Translations under genes and position numbers: made by a program | DNA from: Gonapodya prolifera JEL478 | Taxonomy: Eukaryota > Monoblepharomycota > Monoblepharidomycetes > Monoblepharidales > Gonapodyaceae | Reading direction: 5' to 3' | Length of the DNA: 64,000 nucleotides | NCBI GenBank assembly: GCA_001574975.1 | Contig: KQ965739.1 | Location: 64,761 to 128,760 of the forward strand | Notes under the pieces: generated by a model | Told to the model about the DNA's origin: nothing | What the model saw: the letters and a program-made list of their open reading frames with translations, nothing else | The model's database searches: none | In this document: positions 33,129 to 44,627 of the stretch, piece by piece | How positions within the stretch are numbered: position 1 is the first letter of the stretch | Layout of the letters: each line of letters opens with the position of its first letter

Positions 33129-35242
33129 ATGTTTATCCAGGAAGAGGAAGAGGAAGAAAACCTCGAAGTCGAGGAGCCAGCGACATCGGGCAGCGAATTT
33201 GGCTACGAACACGCCTCCTTTACTGTCCCAGTCGAAGTTGCGAGCCCATCAGGCGCCCTCCCGAGCACAGTGCAACAAGCTTTGACGAGCATGTTGGCGA
33301 ATGCCCTTCCTTTTGCCCAGAATGCCACAGTGGAGGAACTCGCTCAGCATATTGCGAGTGCCCAAGTCGCGCAAGCTGTTCAACAGGCTGCGCAACTCGT
33401 GCAACATATTGACGGAACGGGCTCTGGTGAGAAGACTTCACGTACATCACGCCCTTCGGTATCAGGTGGAAAGAATGCGAAAGCGGACAAAATTAAAACT
33501 GTTGGTACCAGAACTGGTTTCGTAAGAGTCCCGTCTTAATCATTTTCGTTCTTCAAACTGCAGTGCGCGGAGTGCGGGAAGACTTTTGATCGAATGTGGA
33601 ACTACAAGTCACATATGCTTGTGAGTGGAAGCCGCTCTAAAATCTGATGCCGCTTTCGGTCTGATTCGACGAAACGATTGATTGCCTTAAGACTCATACG
33701 GGAGAAAAGAAATTTCCCTGCAATGTATGTCAGCTGCGTTTCGCCCGTGCATATGATTTGAAGCGACACTCGAGGTTTCACAATGAGGACAAGTAAGGGA
33801 ATACTTTGGCGTACCGTACATTGTCGTAAAACCTTCTTGTGTCAAGACCGTACAAGTGCCCATGCGGTGAATCGTTTTATCGGTCAGACGCTTTGAAACG
33901 ACACGAAAAGGCATGCCGTCCAACGACCAGGAAAGTGCAAGTGCCCCCTCCCCCACAGCAGGGCATTTTCGAAGATGAACTTGAGCTAGAGGACACTGCT
34001 CTCAACCCCGCGCCTGCCGCACCTCCTCCCGAAGAAACTGCTAAAGCATCCGAAGATCCTGTTCCTACGAGACGCATTGCCTCAACCGCGAGTGCAGCTC
34101 AAAGTTCTGCGGAAGGCCCTGTCGAAACAGAATCTCCTCTAACCGTCTCCCAACCGTCGGCACTTCCCGAACCACTCACTGGGGACGTTGGTGAATCGCT
34201 CGCTTCGAATGTTCCTCCCGGCCTGGCAACAGACGCTTCCTTTGCATCAAACTCAATTCTGAACGCTTTTGAGACGTACAGTCACTTGATACCGGATCAC
34301 GCGGCAGTCATGGCGGTAGCTGTGCCTTATATCGCACAAATGGCTCGGTCAGGAGGTCAATCCACCCAGGCTGCTGCCGCCGCAGCTGCATACGCTACCG
34401 CCTATGCCCATTTATTGCCGGCACAAGTTCATGTGAGACAAACTCTGCAAATCTTTGTCTTGTTCCATAAACACAGCCTAACTTGTTCCCCCGGGAAGGC
34501 GGCCGTTGCACAAGCTGCGTCTATTGCGCATGACATTATCGCACGCCAGGCTTCGGCTTCGGCGACAGGGTCTGCATTGCCATCTGCCAACGTAGAACAT
34601 CTCGCAAGAGGTGGTGAAAGTTCCGGAAACGTTGACGAAAATCCGTGGACTGCGTTTTATGGAGCGCTTGGAGATTACAACTACGAGGGCTTTGAAACCG
34701 CGGACTCTGCAGATGTTGACACCAAGGTTGCTGTGACAGAACACGACCAGCTTACTGAGGAGGGGTACGAGCAGTATTCAGGATTTGGTTTATTTGATCA
34801 GTCGGGTAGCGCCGATGAACCAGAAGTAGCACAAACGGGTTATGATCAGGGAGATGAATATCAAGGGAACACAGAGCAATACGGAGACACTTCAACCGAC
34901 ATCCATGGTGTGGTGGGAGACCAGCTTGGAGATAACGACCAATCACAAATCGATGACCAATCTTCAATTCTGTGGGACGGTGCAGATGACTTCGGAGTAG
35001 ACCCCTCTGCTGGCGGATCGGACTACGTCGTTTTTGAAGTAGGAGATTATGTCGACCCCGAAATAATGTTTACCGGATCTGCGCGTACCCTCCCCGCTGC
35101 GGTGATATCGGCACCCAGCATCTCGGAAAGGAGTCAGGATGTGCAGGGGACTCACGAAACGCCGCGGAAAAAACGGAAGCTTGACGTATCTTATGGGGAA
35201 GGTGCTTCTCGAAGGAGATCGCGATCCGGTGGCGAGGCTTGA
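33129..35242 (+). CDS. C2H2 zinc-finger protein, probable transcription factor
   Basis: Four coding blocks (33129-33521, 33564-33620, 33692-33792, 33847-35242), with a probable 66-base intron inside the last (34433-34498), give about 626 residues. Three adjacent zinc fingers start at residue 132: CAECGKTFDRMWNYKSHMLTH, then CNVCQLRFARAYDLKRHSRFH with the TGEKKF-type linker, then an atypical CPCGESFYRSDALKRHEKAC (C2HC). An acidic N-terminus (EEEEEEN) and a long acidic, Gln/Asp-rich C-terminus could be activation regions, and the last residues are basic (PRKKRKL, RRRSRSGG), probably a nuclear signal. DNA-binding target unknown. Confidence 0.8.
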
Positions 35243-35357
35243 GTACCACAATGCAAATATTGTATATAGAAACGTCGCCCCATACCCGAAGATTGGTTCA
35301 TTCACAAGAAGATCGACTACTGGACCTGAATGTATATCAAAATTTTATAACAAATGG

Positions 35358-37037
35358 TTAACTGCTATCGTCATCTGACTCCTGAGCAACGCCAGTCGTA
35401 TCCAATCTTTCTTTCCGTCGTTTCTTCTTCTGCCTTTGCTTCTCCCTCTTTTTAGCATTCTTATCGTCTTCCCCACCGGCTGTAGTCGGGTTCTGTTGAG
35501 CGGCTGGTGGTGGGGCCGTTTCTGTCTCTTCCAGTTTGTTTTTCTTCTTTCGCCGTTTTGCGGCCTTTTGGTCTGCCGTCTGCGGAATTCCAGTTTCGAC
35601 TTCACCTTCGTCGTCGTCGTCCCCACGTTCCTGTTCATACCGGACTCCACCAGCGTCATACTCGCTGCGATAAGCTTCATCTGGGTCCTGCTTCGCAAGG
35701 TCATCACTTTGACTCAAGGATTTGGAACCGCGTCCCACAGGAGGACGCTTCGGCGTTGCCAGTTTATAGTCCATTTGCGTCTTGCTGGGTGATGTGGGTA
35801 AGGCGGGGGAGGCAAGGTTTACCGACCGGGCGATTGAGGCAGGGACTAGAAACCCAGACTTCAGTGCCGGGGCATTTGCAACGTCAATTCGCGAAGACCA
35901 GGTCGGTTGAAACAGGGTGCCTCGTAGCGTGAGCATGTCGTTTGCTGTCACGATGCTGGAGCGATAAAACAGTGGAATGGTTCAACTTCGTTGACACAAG
36001 GGGCTAACAGACCTCTCACCTGGAAACCCAACATCCAATAGCACAGCCCTCATCCATTTCGTCCCTTTTCGTTCCATCAGTCCCCTTGTCAATCCAAACG
36101 CCTTTTGAGGTATCGTATACAAAGCGGTCCGGGATATTGTCCGCGGGAACGAACAGATTGAACACGCGATGAACGAGTAAAGAGATGTGAGTTGGGGACG
36201 ACAAGGTCACTGTGCCAACTGGAAGAGGTTTGAGGGGTGGTGTTTAGTCAGAATAGAGCTTCTAAACCTTTGCGTGTTCGACTCACCGACGTAGTCTCTC
36301 ACTTTCGGGTTCCACACGACGGCATCAGTTCGAACGAGAACGTGCGCATGTGGAGTGTCGTACAATACTTCCGCATCCTTCATCAGTGGCTCGGGTTCCG
36401 TATAGCTCAAAAGTACACCAGGAAGTTCAGGCAAGTACCTGGCAGTCGGGAGACCTTGAGGAACGCGAATAAAAATATCGCCAACTGAATCTCACTTCAT
36501 CAAGTAGCGGGAGAGATAGTCGTCGATTCCACGCTCAAAGTCACCAATGAACTTTGCCGGTAAGTAAATCCTCCAGTCGATGGTGACACGATTAAAGGTG
36601 CGGAGCAGTGATGTGTCCGTCGAGTTGGTAACGGATCTCAAGGAAGTAGAGCTCCCGAGCGTCTTCGGCTGCTCAAGAGGAGCACTCGTCGTTGCCTCAG
36701 ATTTCCCGTGAGGGGCAGCGGAAATCTCTCGCTTGGGCTTCTCCTTCTTGATGCGTTTCGATGATTGCCCTAGGTCGTCGTTCTTCCCGCCCACCCCATT
36801 CCTGCTCTCGTCCAAGCTTTCAGGTTTCGCATTCACGCCACTTTCTGAATGTCGCTTTCTTTTCTTTTCTTCTTTACGGCGTTGCTTCTCTGCCTTCCGT
36901 TCCCCTTCGGTCATCGATGTTTCCTCGTGCCTCACTGTCCTCTCCTCTTCCAGCCCTGCCTCTCCCACGTTATCTTTGAACTCGTCCTTTCGTTTCTTCT
37001 TCTTAGCATCCGTGATGAGTGTTCCAGCGTCCGCCAT
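35358..37037 (-). CDS. RPA43: RNA polymerase I subunit RPA43
   Basis: Four exons (37037-36496, 36438-36287, 36218-36020, 35955-35358) give 496 residues. The core has RPA43 features: IYLPAKFIGDFERGIDDYLS, GVLLSYTEPEPL, DAVVWNPKVRDYV (tip domain), then the OB-fold part TVTLSSPTHISLLVHRVFN and DNIPDRFVYD. With RPA14 it forms the Pol I stalk that binds Rrn3 for rRNA transcription. It is longer than yeast A43 (326 residues): the N-terminal 150 residues are very Lys/Glu-rich (KAEKQRRKEEKKRKRH) and the C-terminal 130 are acidic then basic (KKREKQRQKKKRRKERL), both probably disordered nucleolar tails. The 3' end lies close to that of the zinc-finger gene (convergent). Confidence 0.85.
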
Positions 37038-37121
37038 CGCACGAAATTGATGATAAAAGAAAACCTGGCCACAGCCATGGCAACCATCACCATACATTGC
37101 TACATTGAAATGAGATAATGT

Positions 37122-39301
37122 CTACTTGTCGGAAAGAGCAACAACTCCGGGAAGAGCTTTGCCTGCAAACCATGGGAGAATTAGTTGATTTCATTTCACA
37201 CCACGAAGTGCACACAACCCATAACCCACCTTCAAGCAGTTCCAAACTCGCCCCACCACCCGTGCTCACATGCGCCAGCTTCTCCTCCGCACCCCACTTC
37301 GCAACGGCTGTGGCCGTGTCACCACCACCGACGATGACGGTCGCCCCGTGTCCCGAAACCTCCACCAAAGCGTCGAGCATGTCCTTGGAGCCGGCCTCGA
37401 ACTTGGGGAACTCGAAAACACCGGGAGGGCCGTTCCAAAGGATGGTTTTGGCGGAAAGAATAGTTTCTCTGAAGATGGCGCGGGATTTAGGTCCGACATC
37501 CAATCCCTGTGTTGCGAACGAACTCGTTTATATCGATCGACGGTTGCGGAAATAGACGTTCATTCCGCTCACCATCCATCCGTCAGGAATCCCGGACTCG
37601 TCGGTCGCCTCTCCAACCTGCGCGTCCTTGTCAAATTTGTCCGCCGTCACGTAGTCAACGGGAAGGAAAATCTTGACGCCCCGAGCCGCTGCCTTGTCCA
37701 CGACTTCTTTCACAATCTTTGCGCCTTCACCGTCGAACAAAGAGTTGCCAATCTAGGCAAAACAATGGTTCAGAACGAACTTCTGCAAAGGAAAGTGTCC
37801 GACTGTGTGCCCTCACCTTGACGTTTTCGAGCACCTTCTTGAAGGTGAAGGCCATTCCACCTCCGATGATGAGGAGGTTCACCTTGTCGATAAGGTTGTT
37901 AATGAGCTGGATTTTGTCCGACACCTTGGCACTACATGAAGCATAAGCAGTGTCTCAAACTTATCGGTGGACAACAAAAATTTACAATTACAGGACCCAC
38001 CCGCCAAGAATAGCAAGGAACGGTCGTTCGGGGCTCTCGAGCGCTTTCGCAAAGTAGTCGAGTTCCTTTTTCATGAGGAAGCCCGCGGCCCTTTGGGGAA
38101 CATCCAGACCCACCATAGAGCTGTGCAGTGAACAAAACAAGCGTTCTTATATGTGCCAGAAGCCAAGCCTCGAGCAACGATAGTGATTTTTACCTGTGGG
38201 CTCTGTGGGCTGTTCCGAACGCGTCGTTGACGTAAACATCGGCCAATTTGGTGAGAGATTGGCGGAACTTGGCAACATCTTCTTTGCTGGCCGCTTTCTG
38301 GAATTAAATTTGGTCAAATGTCAACACGGAGACTCATGAATAAATCAGAATCCAATCCCGCTCGACCCGTAAAAACCTTCGTCAACGGTAGAGATTCGGG
38401 TTCCTCTGGTGATGTTCATATCATTTTCCCTTTCCGTTCCGAGCTCACCTTGGTACCGTCCTTGAGCTTCACGCTGCCCTCTTCCTCCAAATGGAACCTG
38501 ACATTCTCCAAGAGAATCACTTCGCCTCCCGAGGCTTCCGCGACGCGCGCTTCGACCTCTGGTCCAACACAGTCCGGGAGGAAGGTGACGGGTTTTCCGA
38601 GAAGCTTGGACAGTTCGTCCGCGACGGGTTTCAGTGAAGATTTGGCTTGAACTTGCCCGTCGGGGCGGCCGAGGTGAGATGCGAGGATGACGGCTTTGGC
38701 TCCTAATATGATGGTGAAAATTGTTGAGTCAATCGCACAAAATGGACGCGGGTAAAAGACAGGAAGGTCTCCGAACGAGGTCGATATCGATGTACACCGA
38801 TTTGCTCGTCGAATGAAATTCCCAGGGTGCTGAATGAGCCTTCCATGTGAGTTCGAGGTGAAATAGACAGGAGCGGACAACGATTCGCCTCTCAAACCCA
38901 GTTTCGTCAGGGATGTGTCCCGCCTACGAGACCAATTGAAACAACACAATCCGAAGCTTCCAACCCTCGAAGTGTGGTCCATCTGAAAGACATTGTCAAT
39001 CCGGGAGGGTAGCCAACTCACCGCTTTCAGCAGCGTATTTGATTGTAGGAAGGGCAGCAACAATGCGTTGGTTGTTTGTGATCTTCCCGTCGGCGAAGGG
39101 GACGTTGAAGTCGACTCTATAGTGCGATTTGATGACAGATCGGTCGGTTTCGGGTCAGATGCGGGTGTTTCGAGTGAGTAATGGAACAATTGATCCCAAT
39201 CCGTGTTGCACCGACGACTCGAAACTTCCAACGTACCGAATGAATACCTTCTTCTCGGCGAGATTGACGTCCTTGATTCCAAGTTTGTTGGAGATGCTCA
39301 T
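37122..39301 (-). CDS. PGK1: Phosphoglycerate kinase
   Basis: Nine exons sum to 1,251 bases, exactly 416 residues, the usual length. The sequence has the substrate loop DFNVPF (residue 24), the ASHLGRP motif, [12 protein letters not shown], the hinge [22 protein letters not shown] and the nucleotide-binding [13 protein letters not shown], ending in [14 protein letters not shown]. It makes ATP and 3-phosphoglycerate from 1,3-bisphosphoglycerate in glycolysis and runs in reverse in gluconeogenesis. Intron 2 (38703-39021, 319 bases) is much longer than the others. The start codon lies 366 bases from the divergent SQS1-like gene. Confidence 0.97.
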
Positions 39302-39667
39302 GGCGAGAACGAGGGTGTGACGAAGAATTGAAAATGGAATGGGAAGCCGGGAGTGCAGGGACGAAATCGAGTCACCTTCGGTCTCAGGACCCGGGCTCAG
39401 CCCATAGGTTCTTAACACATCCATTTCGTGCGTCCAATAATTTCATTTCCCCTCACGTTTCACTGTTACGAAGCAATGGTTCATCTATGGCATGGGGCAT
39501 GTCTCGTCAAGTTTTGGCTCATCCTATTATTATCTGGTGAGTTGTTCAGTTGACATCAAACGACATCTCATGCAGTGATCCATCGTGAGGTCCAGGATCG
39601 GCAAAATGTTGACCTGGCTGAATTTTCCCGTCACAGCACTCCATTCCTCGATCGGATCACTCCTGCC
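39302..39667. promoter_or_regulatory. Divergent promoter between PGK and SQS1-like gene
   Basis: 366 bases between two divergently oriented starts. No TATA box stands out. A plausible short upstream exon for the SQS1-like gene (39475-39537) lies here; see findings. Confidence 0.45.
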
Positions 39668-41317
39668 ATGACCCACGACCCTGCAGCCGACGAAGATGCC
39701 TCGCGCTTCGAGTTTCTTTTCTCCATCGACACGCGGGGCGACGCCTCTCTTCTTCCGGACGAACCGATTCCAGAACCAATGCTCACTCGCCCAGGGCGAG
39801 GGCAGGTCCTCGCGGAACCAACAACCCCGGAAACGGGCAGACGGTTTATTACGATTTCCGAAGGCGCGGTGGGACTGGTGGATTCGGCGGAGGCTGCGTC
39901 GGCGCGGCGTGGTGGGAAGGGAGGTGGGGGAGGTAGTGGTGGGCGACAACGTTCGGGCAAGAAGAAGGCGGGGAAGCAAGTCATTGCGAGCTTTCTCTCA
40001 ATGGAAGACCAGGCACACACGGCTCGAACACAGGCGCCGACGGTCTCTACTGTGGATGATTTTTATGGGACGATTCCAAAGCGGAGACGAAGGGGAAAGG
40101 GAAAGAACATTGCGCCCGTGTCGGACGACAAAACGGATCTCGCGGCGTTTGCAGACTACATCATGAACATGGATGAGGACGATGAGGACGCTGACGTGCT
40201 CCTGGAAGGAGGTACACCGCTAGACGATCAGACGCTTCTGGAGCTCTTGAACGAGATCGACGTGGAGGACAGCAGTGACTCGGACATCTTGTCCGACGAG
40301 TATCCTGACGATTTCGTTTTACAACCACACCCGAGCCGTCACCTTACCGACGCTCAAATGAACGAGGACTTTAACGATGTTGAAAGAGATTTCGGTGGGC
40401 TTATAATATCCTCCGAGAGCGATGACGACGACGCACCAACGGCAGGTACACATCCTGGCCTTTCCAAATCCGCTGCGAAGAAGCAACGAAAGATCGAAAC
40501 CCGTCTGAAGCGGCAGCGGCTACGTGCAGAAGCCGACGAGCGGGCACGGGAGGGGCGACGAATCGCTGGAGAAATGGGAGGCGCCGGGTGGAATGTGAAC
40601 GGTCGTGGAAGAAGCCGAGGCGGCGGCGGCGGCGGTCGAGGTGGTCGCGGCGGTCGCGGAGGAAGGAACGGTGACGACGACGGTTCAAGACCGGGCTCAA
40701 ACACATTGGCGTCGATCCTCTCCAGCTTGAATCACAAGATCCACTCCTTTGCCTCGGACTCGTCGGGCTCTGCACTTTCTACCCTTCTCCTCCCACCGCT
40801 CCCCTCGCACCTGCGACGTCACGTCCTCATTCTCGCCCGCCATTACGACGTGAAACTCATCACGCGCGGGAGTGGCAAGAAGAAACTCCCCGTCTTGATT
40901 CGAACGAGTCGAACCCGTGTGCCAGAGAAATGGAACGCGTTGGTGGGCCAGCTTGTCCAAACGGGATTGAAAGAACCCAGCCACAGTGAGATGCGGAACG
41001 CCCGTGGTCGAAAAGACTTTTCTGGTGGCAACTCCACAAGCGGACGTGGGGGGCCTCGGGGCCGGGGCCGGGGCGGGACAACCCAAAAGGCCGGTCGTCC
41101 AGCGGCCTCTGGATTCTCGGTTGGTGACGTTATCGGGTCTGAAGCCACCCCGCTGTACGACCAGCACGACAACGTTGGGCACAAGATGATGCGCCTGATG
41201 GGGTGGAATCCGGGCGAAGGGCTGGGAAGGACAGAGGAGGACGGGGGTGGCGGTGTGGGGAGAGTGGAGCCGGTGGAAGTTGTCGTGCGTGGGTTTAGGT
41301 CGGGGTTGGGTGCTTGA
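39668..41317 (+). CDS. SQS1: G-patch and R3H domain protein, SQS1-like
   Basis: Open frame of 549 residues from the first good ATG; the frame is open further upstream, so an extra 5' exon is possible. A basic Gly/Arg-rich stretch follows the start, then acidic segments (MDEDDEDADV, DSSDSDILSDEYPDD), an RGG-box-like run around residue 320-335 (RGGGGGGRGGRGGRGG), the R3H-type segment (LPSHLRRHVLILARHYDVKL), a second RG-rich run and a C-terminal G-patch (VGHKMMRLMGWNPGEGLG). This order is that of Sqs1/Pfa1, the cofactor that activates the DEAH helicase Prp43 in spliceosome recycling and ribosome assembly. Confidence 0.82.
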   Translation: MTHDPAADEDASRFEFLFSIDTRGDASLLPDEPIPEPMLTRPGRGQVLAEPTTPETGRRFITISEGAVGLVDSAEAASARRGGKGGGGGSGGRQRSGKKKAGKQVIASFLSMEDQAHTARTQAPTVSTVDDFYGTIPKRRRRGKGKNIAPVSDDKTDLAAFADYIMNMDEDDEDADVLLEGGTPLDDQTLLELLNEIDVEDSSDSDILSDEYPDDFVLQPHPSRHLTDAQMNEDFNDVERDFGGLIISSESDDDDAPTAGTHPGLSKSAAKKQRKIETRLKRQRLRAEADERAREGRRIAGEMGGAGWNVNGRGRSRGGGGGGRGGRGGRGGRNGDDDGSRPGSNTLASILSSLNHKIHSFASDSSGSALSTLLLPPLPSHLRRHVLILARHYDVKLITRGSGKKKLPVLIRTSRTRVPEKWNALVGQLVQTGLKEPSHSEMRNARGRKDFSGGNSTSGRGGPRGRGRGGTTQKAGRPAASGFSVGDVIGSEATPLYDQHDNVGHKMMRLMGWNPGEGLGRTEEDGGGGVGRVEPVEVVVRGFRSGLGA

Positions 41318-41901
41318 CCCATGGGTTTCTTCGTGTCCGTCTGGCGACAGAAAACAGTTTTGGGATAGAAACTATACATATGAATTGGACCACAACCGTT
41401 TGAAACAAACCAAAACAGTCCCTCTTGCCCACCTCTCTACCCGGAAGATTTCGAATGTCTAGAGTCGTTGTAAAATTGTTCTATTTTTACCTTTCACAGG
41501 AGACGATCAAGTGAATTGATTTTGAGTGTGTACACAGAGTGGCGATGTGGCATATTCATCGAACTACCCTTTTCCGTCTCGTTTTGTTCCCGAAGGTAAA
41601 CTTTTGTGGCGGCTGTGACGCAAAACTGATGAGGAATTGTCACAAGCCGAAGGGTTTATTGGAAGCCAAACCTTGAAAATTGAAAGTTCCGCCCGAACCT
41701 GCCCCGAACGCCGGTACAGAAGGGGACCACACACCTCTCTCAAACGGCTTGAAGCACAGGCAGCTCATAAGTCGGGTTTGAAAGGCTCGCGGGCCAAAGT
41801 GCGCCGAAAAACAACTGATCGAAAGGGTGAGGAGCGAACATGCGCCTCCAACATTTTTCCACGATTTTTGATCTGCGACCATTTCAACCATCGAAACCAA
41901 A
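41318..41901. other. Intergenic region
   Basis: About 580 bases between SQS1-like and GH5 genes. No gene seen. Confidence 0.4.
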
Positions 41902-44627
41902 ATGCAGAAGCGACCACCCCACTCCACACCCGCGATGGACCATTCCGTTGCAAAAACAGAACGCGGGCACGAGCGGACGCGTTCTTACTCACGCACCAAT
42001 CGCGATGGGGGGCTTGAGCCATCTCGCGCGGTGCCGCAAGCTGCTCCTCCAGTTCCTCCAAAAACCCCATCACGCGCCGTCGTTGGGCGAGCTATCCCCA
42101 TCAGCCCGGCGTCGCCTCGAGGTGCATCTGGAGATGAGGATGGCGGCTACCGCACATCTGAGTCGGATTCAACGGGACTCGTGAAAACTGGATTACCGCC
42201 ACCCGTCCCCAGAAAAGACCGCTCACATTTTTCTGCTGGTGCCATCAAGGCTCCTGATGCCGCAGCGCATTCTTCCGCACGAAGTTTGGCGAAACATGTC
42301 CCATTGGATCCTGGTTTCAATCGCATGCAGAGCGATTTTGGAGACCCAAGACCCCCAACACCTTTGTATAGGCGGCGTCCATTTCAGATTGGGGCTGTTT
42401 TGGGACTTGTTGCACTTGTGTTGATCATCGGTTTGGGTGTCGGTCTGAGCCGGAAGTCGACGACCGCTCCAACCTCCCAGGTGAGCAGTCTATGCAACCA
42501 CCGTATCATTAGCTAGTCTTCACTTTCTGCATGCACGTTGTCAGCAATTGACATCAGGGTCGTCAACCGTCCTGCTTAACACCGCGCCATTCACAACATC
42601 TGCTCGAACCGCGTCCTCCAGCACCTCTTCACCCACCCCACTCGCCACCCCAAACCTCCCCGCGCTCAGCATTCAAGGCTCGCGAATCATAGAATTCAAC
42701 TCGGGTCGAACCGTCCTCCTCCACGGAGTGAACATAGTCTCCAAGTTCTCACCGTTCCAACTCGTCGACCTGTCCAGCCCATCCACAATCTCTGCCGCGT
42801 TGGACCCACTCGCCAAACAGGGCTACAACTTTGTTCGTTTGGGCTTCACGTGGGAAGCCTACGAATCTCAGCGTGGCATCTACACGCTTTCCTATCTTAC
42901 TGACTACGTTAACATCGTTCGGGAGCTCGGTCTTCGCGGTATATACACCCTCGTGGATTTCCATCAAGACACCTTCTCGCGATGGTCCATTGGCGGCTGT
43001 GGGGAAGGCTTCCCGCAATGGACAGTTCCTGAAGCCAACCAAAGCACACCCGCCAACTTTTCGTCGCCTGACGATATGCGCGCAAAAGGGTGCCCCCTGT
43101 GGGGTGTGACGCAGAACCGCCAAGTTTCGAGAGGAGGGGACCTCGACGTTGCGTTTGGCAACCTTGTGGCCGCCGGAAGTGTTAGGGATGCGTATATGCA
43201 GATGGTAGGCAATGTCGCCAGTGCCCTTCTGGGGCTGAGAGACTGTGTGCTTGGATTCGACGTCAGTGAGTTACCCCCAGCTCACCGCTAACATGTCGGG
43301 AGGATTCCTTTAACATTGTCTTTCGTCACAGTCAACGAACCATTCCTTATCAACAACGCTTTTTACGAAGCCGCTTACGCTGCCATTAACGCCACGGGTT
43401 GGGATTATCCAAACATGATCATTGAGCCACCATTCAAGAACAAGCAAACCCTCACACGCCCAAACATTCCGAATATGATTTACGGAGTAGGTACCGCTCT
43501 TATGCTTTGTGTTTGGTGGTGGCGTTGCTGATTGTTTCGCTTCGAATTTATTGAAAAGCCGCATTATTATGATTGGCGCTTCATTATGGACGAAGTGTAC
43601 ATCCAACTCCAGTACGCTTTCCAGAACGGAGGATTAACGTCAGCGCTCAATGCATTCGTGACGACGCCAACTACCGCAACTCGCGACAATCTCGTCGCCC
43701 AACTGCAGTTCATTTTGGTGAGTGAACAGGATTTACGTGTCCGCGACTTTTTCACTCAACCCATTTTACTCAACCCAATTCGTTTCTGTTCAGGTTGCCA
43801 CCGACAAACTCACCGAATGGATGGGAAACGGTGTTTCGGGAAGTTCTGTGACTTCTTACCTTTCCGAAGCCTCTGCGATCCAGTCGAGCCTCACTTCGTA
43901 CCAAACAATGGCGGCAACGCTTTTGAGTAACCCTGATCGCACTGCCCTCTCCTCGTTCAGTTCCTCCGTTACAAACTTCGCAAACACGCTCAATGTGCAA
44001 CTCTTCACTCCATCGACTGGTCTCTTCCCCGTTCTCGCCCCCACGCTGTCAGCAGGTGCACCCAACACCGATGCTCCCATGACCAGCATGGTGACAGATT
44101 CCGCCGCGCTTGGATCCGTACCGGTGATTCTGGGAGAGTTTGGATGCGACGGCGCGGCCATGTTCATTGATTGTCCCGGCTGGGTCTGGTCTATGACGTC
44201 TTCGGCGGAGACACAACTTGCTGCGGGTTACGCACAGTGGCTGTACGCTCCCCAATGGACGCCGCAACTCGGTGACATCTTCAACTTGGAGAGTTTGAGC
44301 ATCACTACCGGAGTGCAAGGTGGCTTCCAACCGAGAGCAACCATGATGGTGGGACGGCCCCACGTGCGGAAAGTTGCGGGCATCCCAACGGCGGTACAAG
44401 TGGGGAGGAGCCCCATTTCGTTATCTGTGACGTACACAACGTCGGCGACCACAAATTCAACGACAGAACTCTTCTTCGATGTTAGCGCAGCCTGCGGAAC
44501 AACGGCTTCCAATATCGTTGTGACCCCAGCAGCGGCTGTTTGCTCCACTGCACAAAACCCGTTGATCTCGTGTGATTCGTCAGCTTTACCAGCTAACACT
44601 GCAGTCACCGTGACCATCTCCTGCTAA
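41902..44627 (+). CDS. Membrane-anchored GH5 glycosidase, endoglycoceramidase-like
   Basis: Five exons (41902-42480, 42545-43265, 43332-43486, 43559-43717, 43794-44627) give 815 residues. A basic, Pro-rich cytoplasmic N-terminus is followed by one membrane segment (about residues 161-182), a Ser/Thr stalk and a GH5 barrel starting at the FNSGRTVLLHGVN motif. Catalytic residues are visible: acid/base Glu near 436 in FDV|INEPF (split by an intron) and nucleophile Glu near 653 in VPVILGEFGCDG; IYGPHYYDW carries the conserved His/Tyr. A C-terminal beta-type domain (about 720-815) ends VTVTISC. The fold and GEFG motif fit fungal endoglycoceramidase-like GH5, which cleaves glycans from glycosphingolipids or steryl glucosides. 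As a type II membrane protein it would act outside the cell or in secretory organelles. Confidence 0.85.

Noticed and set aside
34433-34498. Reading through the 66-base segment in the zinc-finger gene as coding
   Set aside because: It is in frame, but it has a GTGAGA donor and an AG end, and its composition differs from the Ala/Gln-rich flanks. Intron preferred, not certain.
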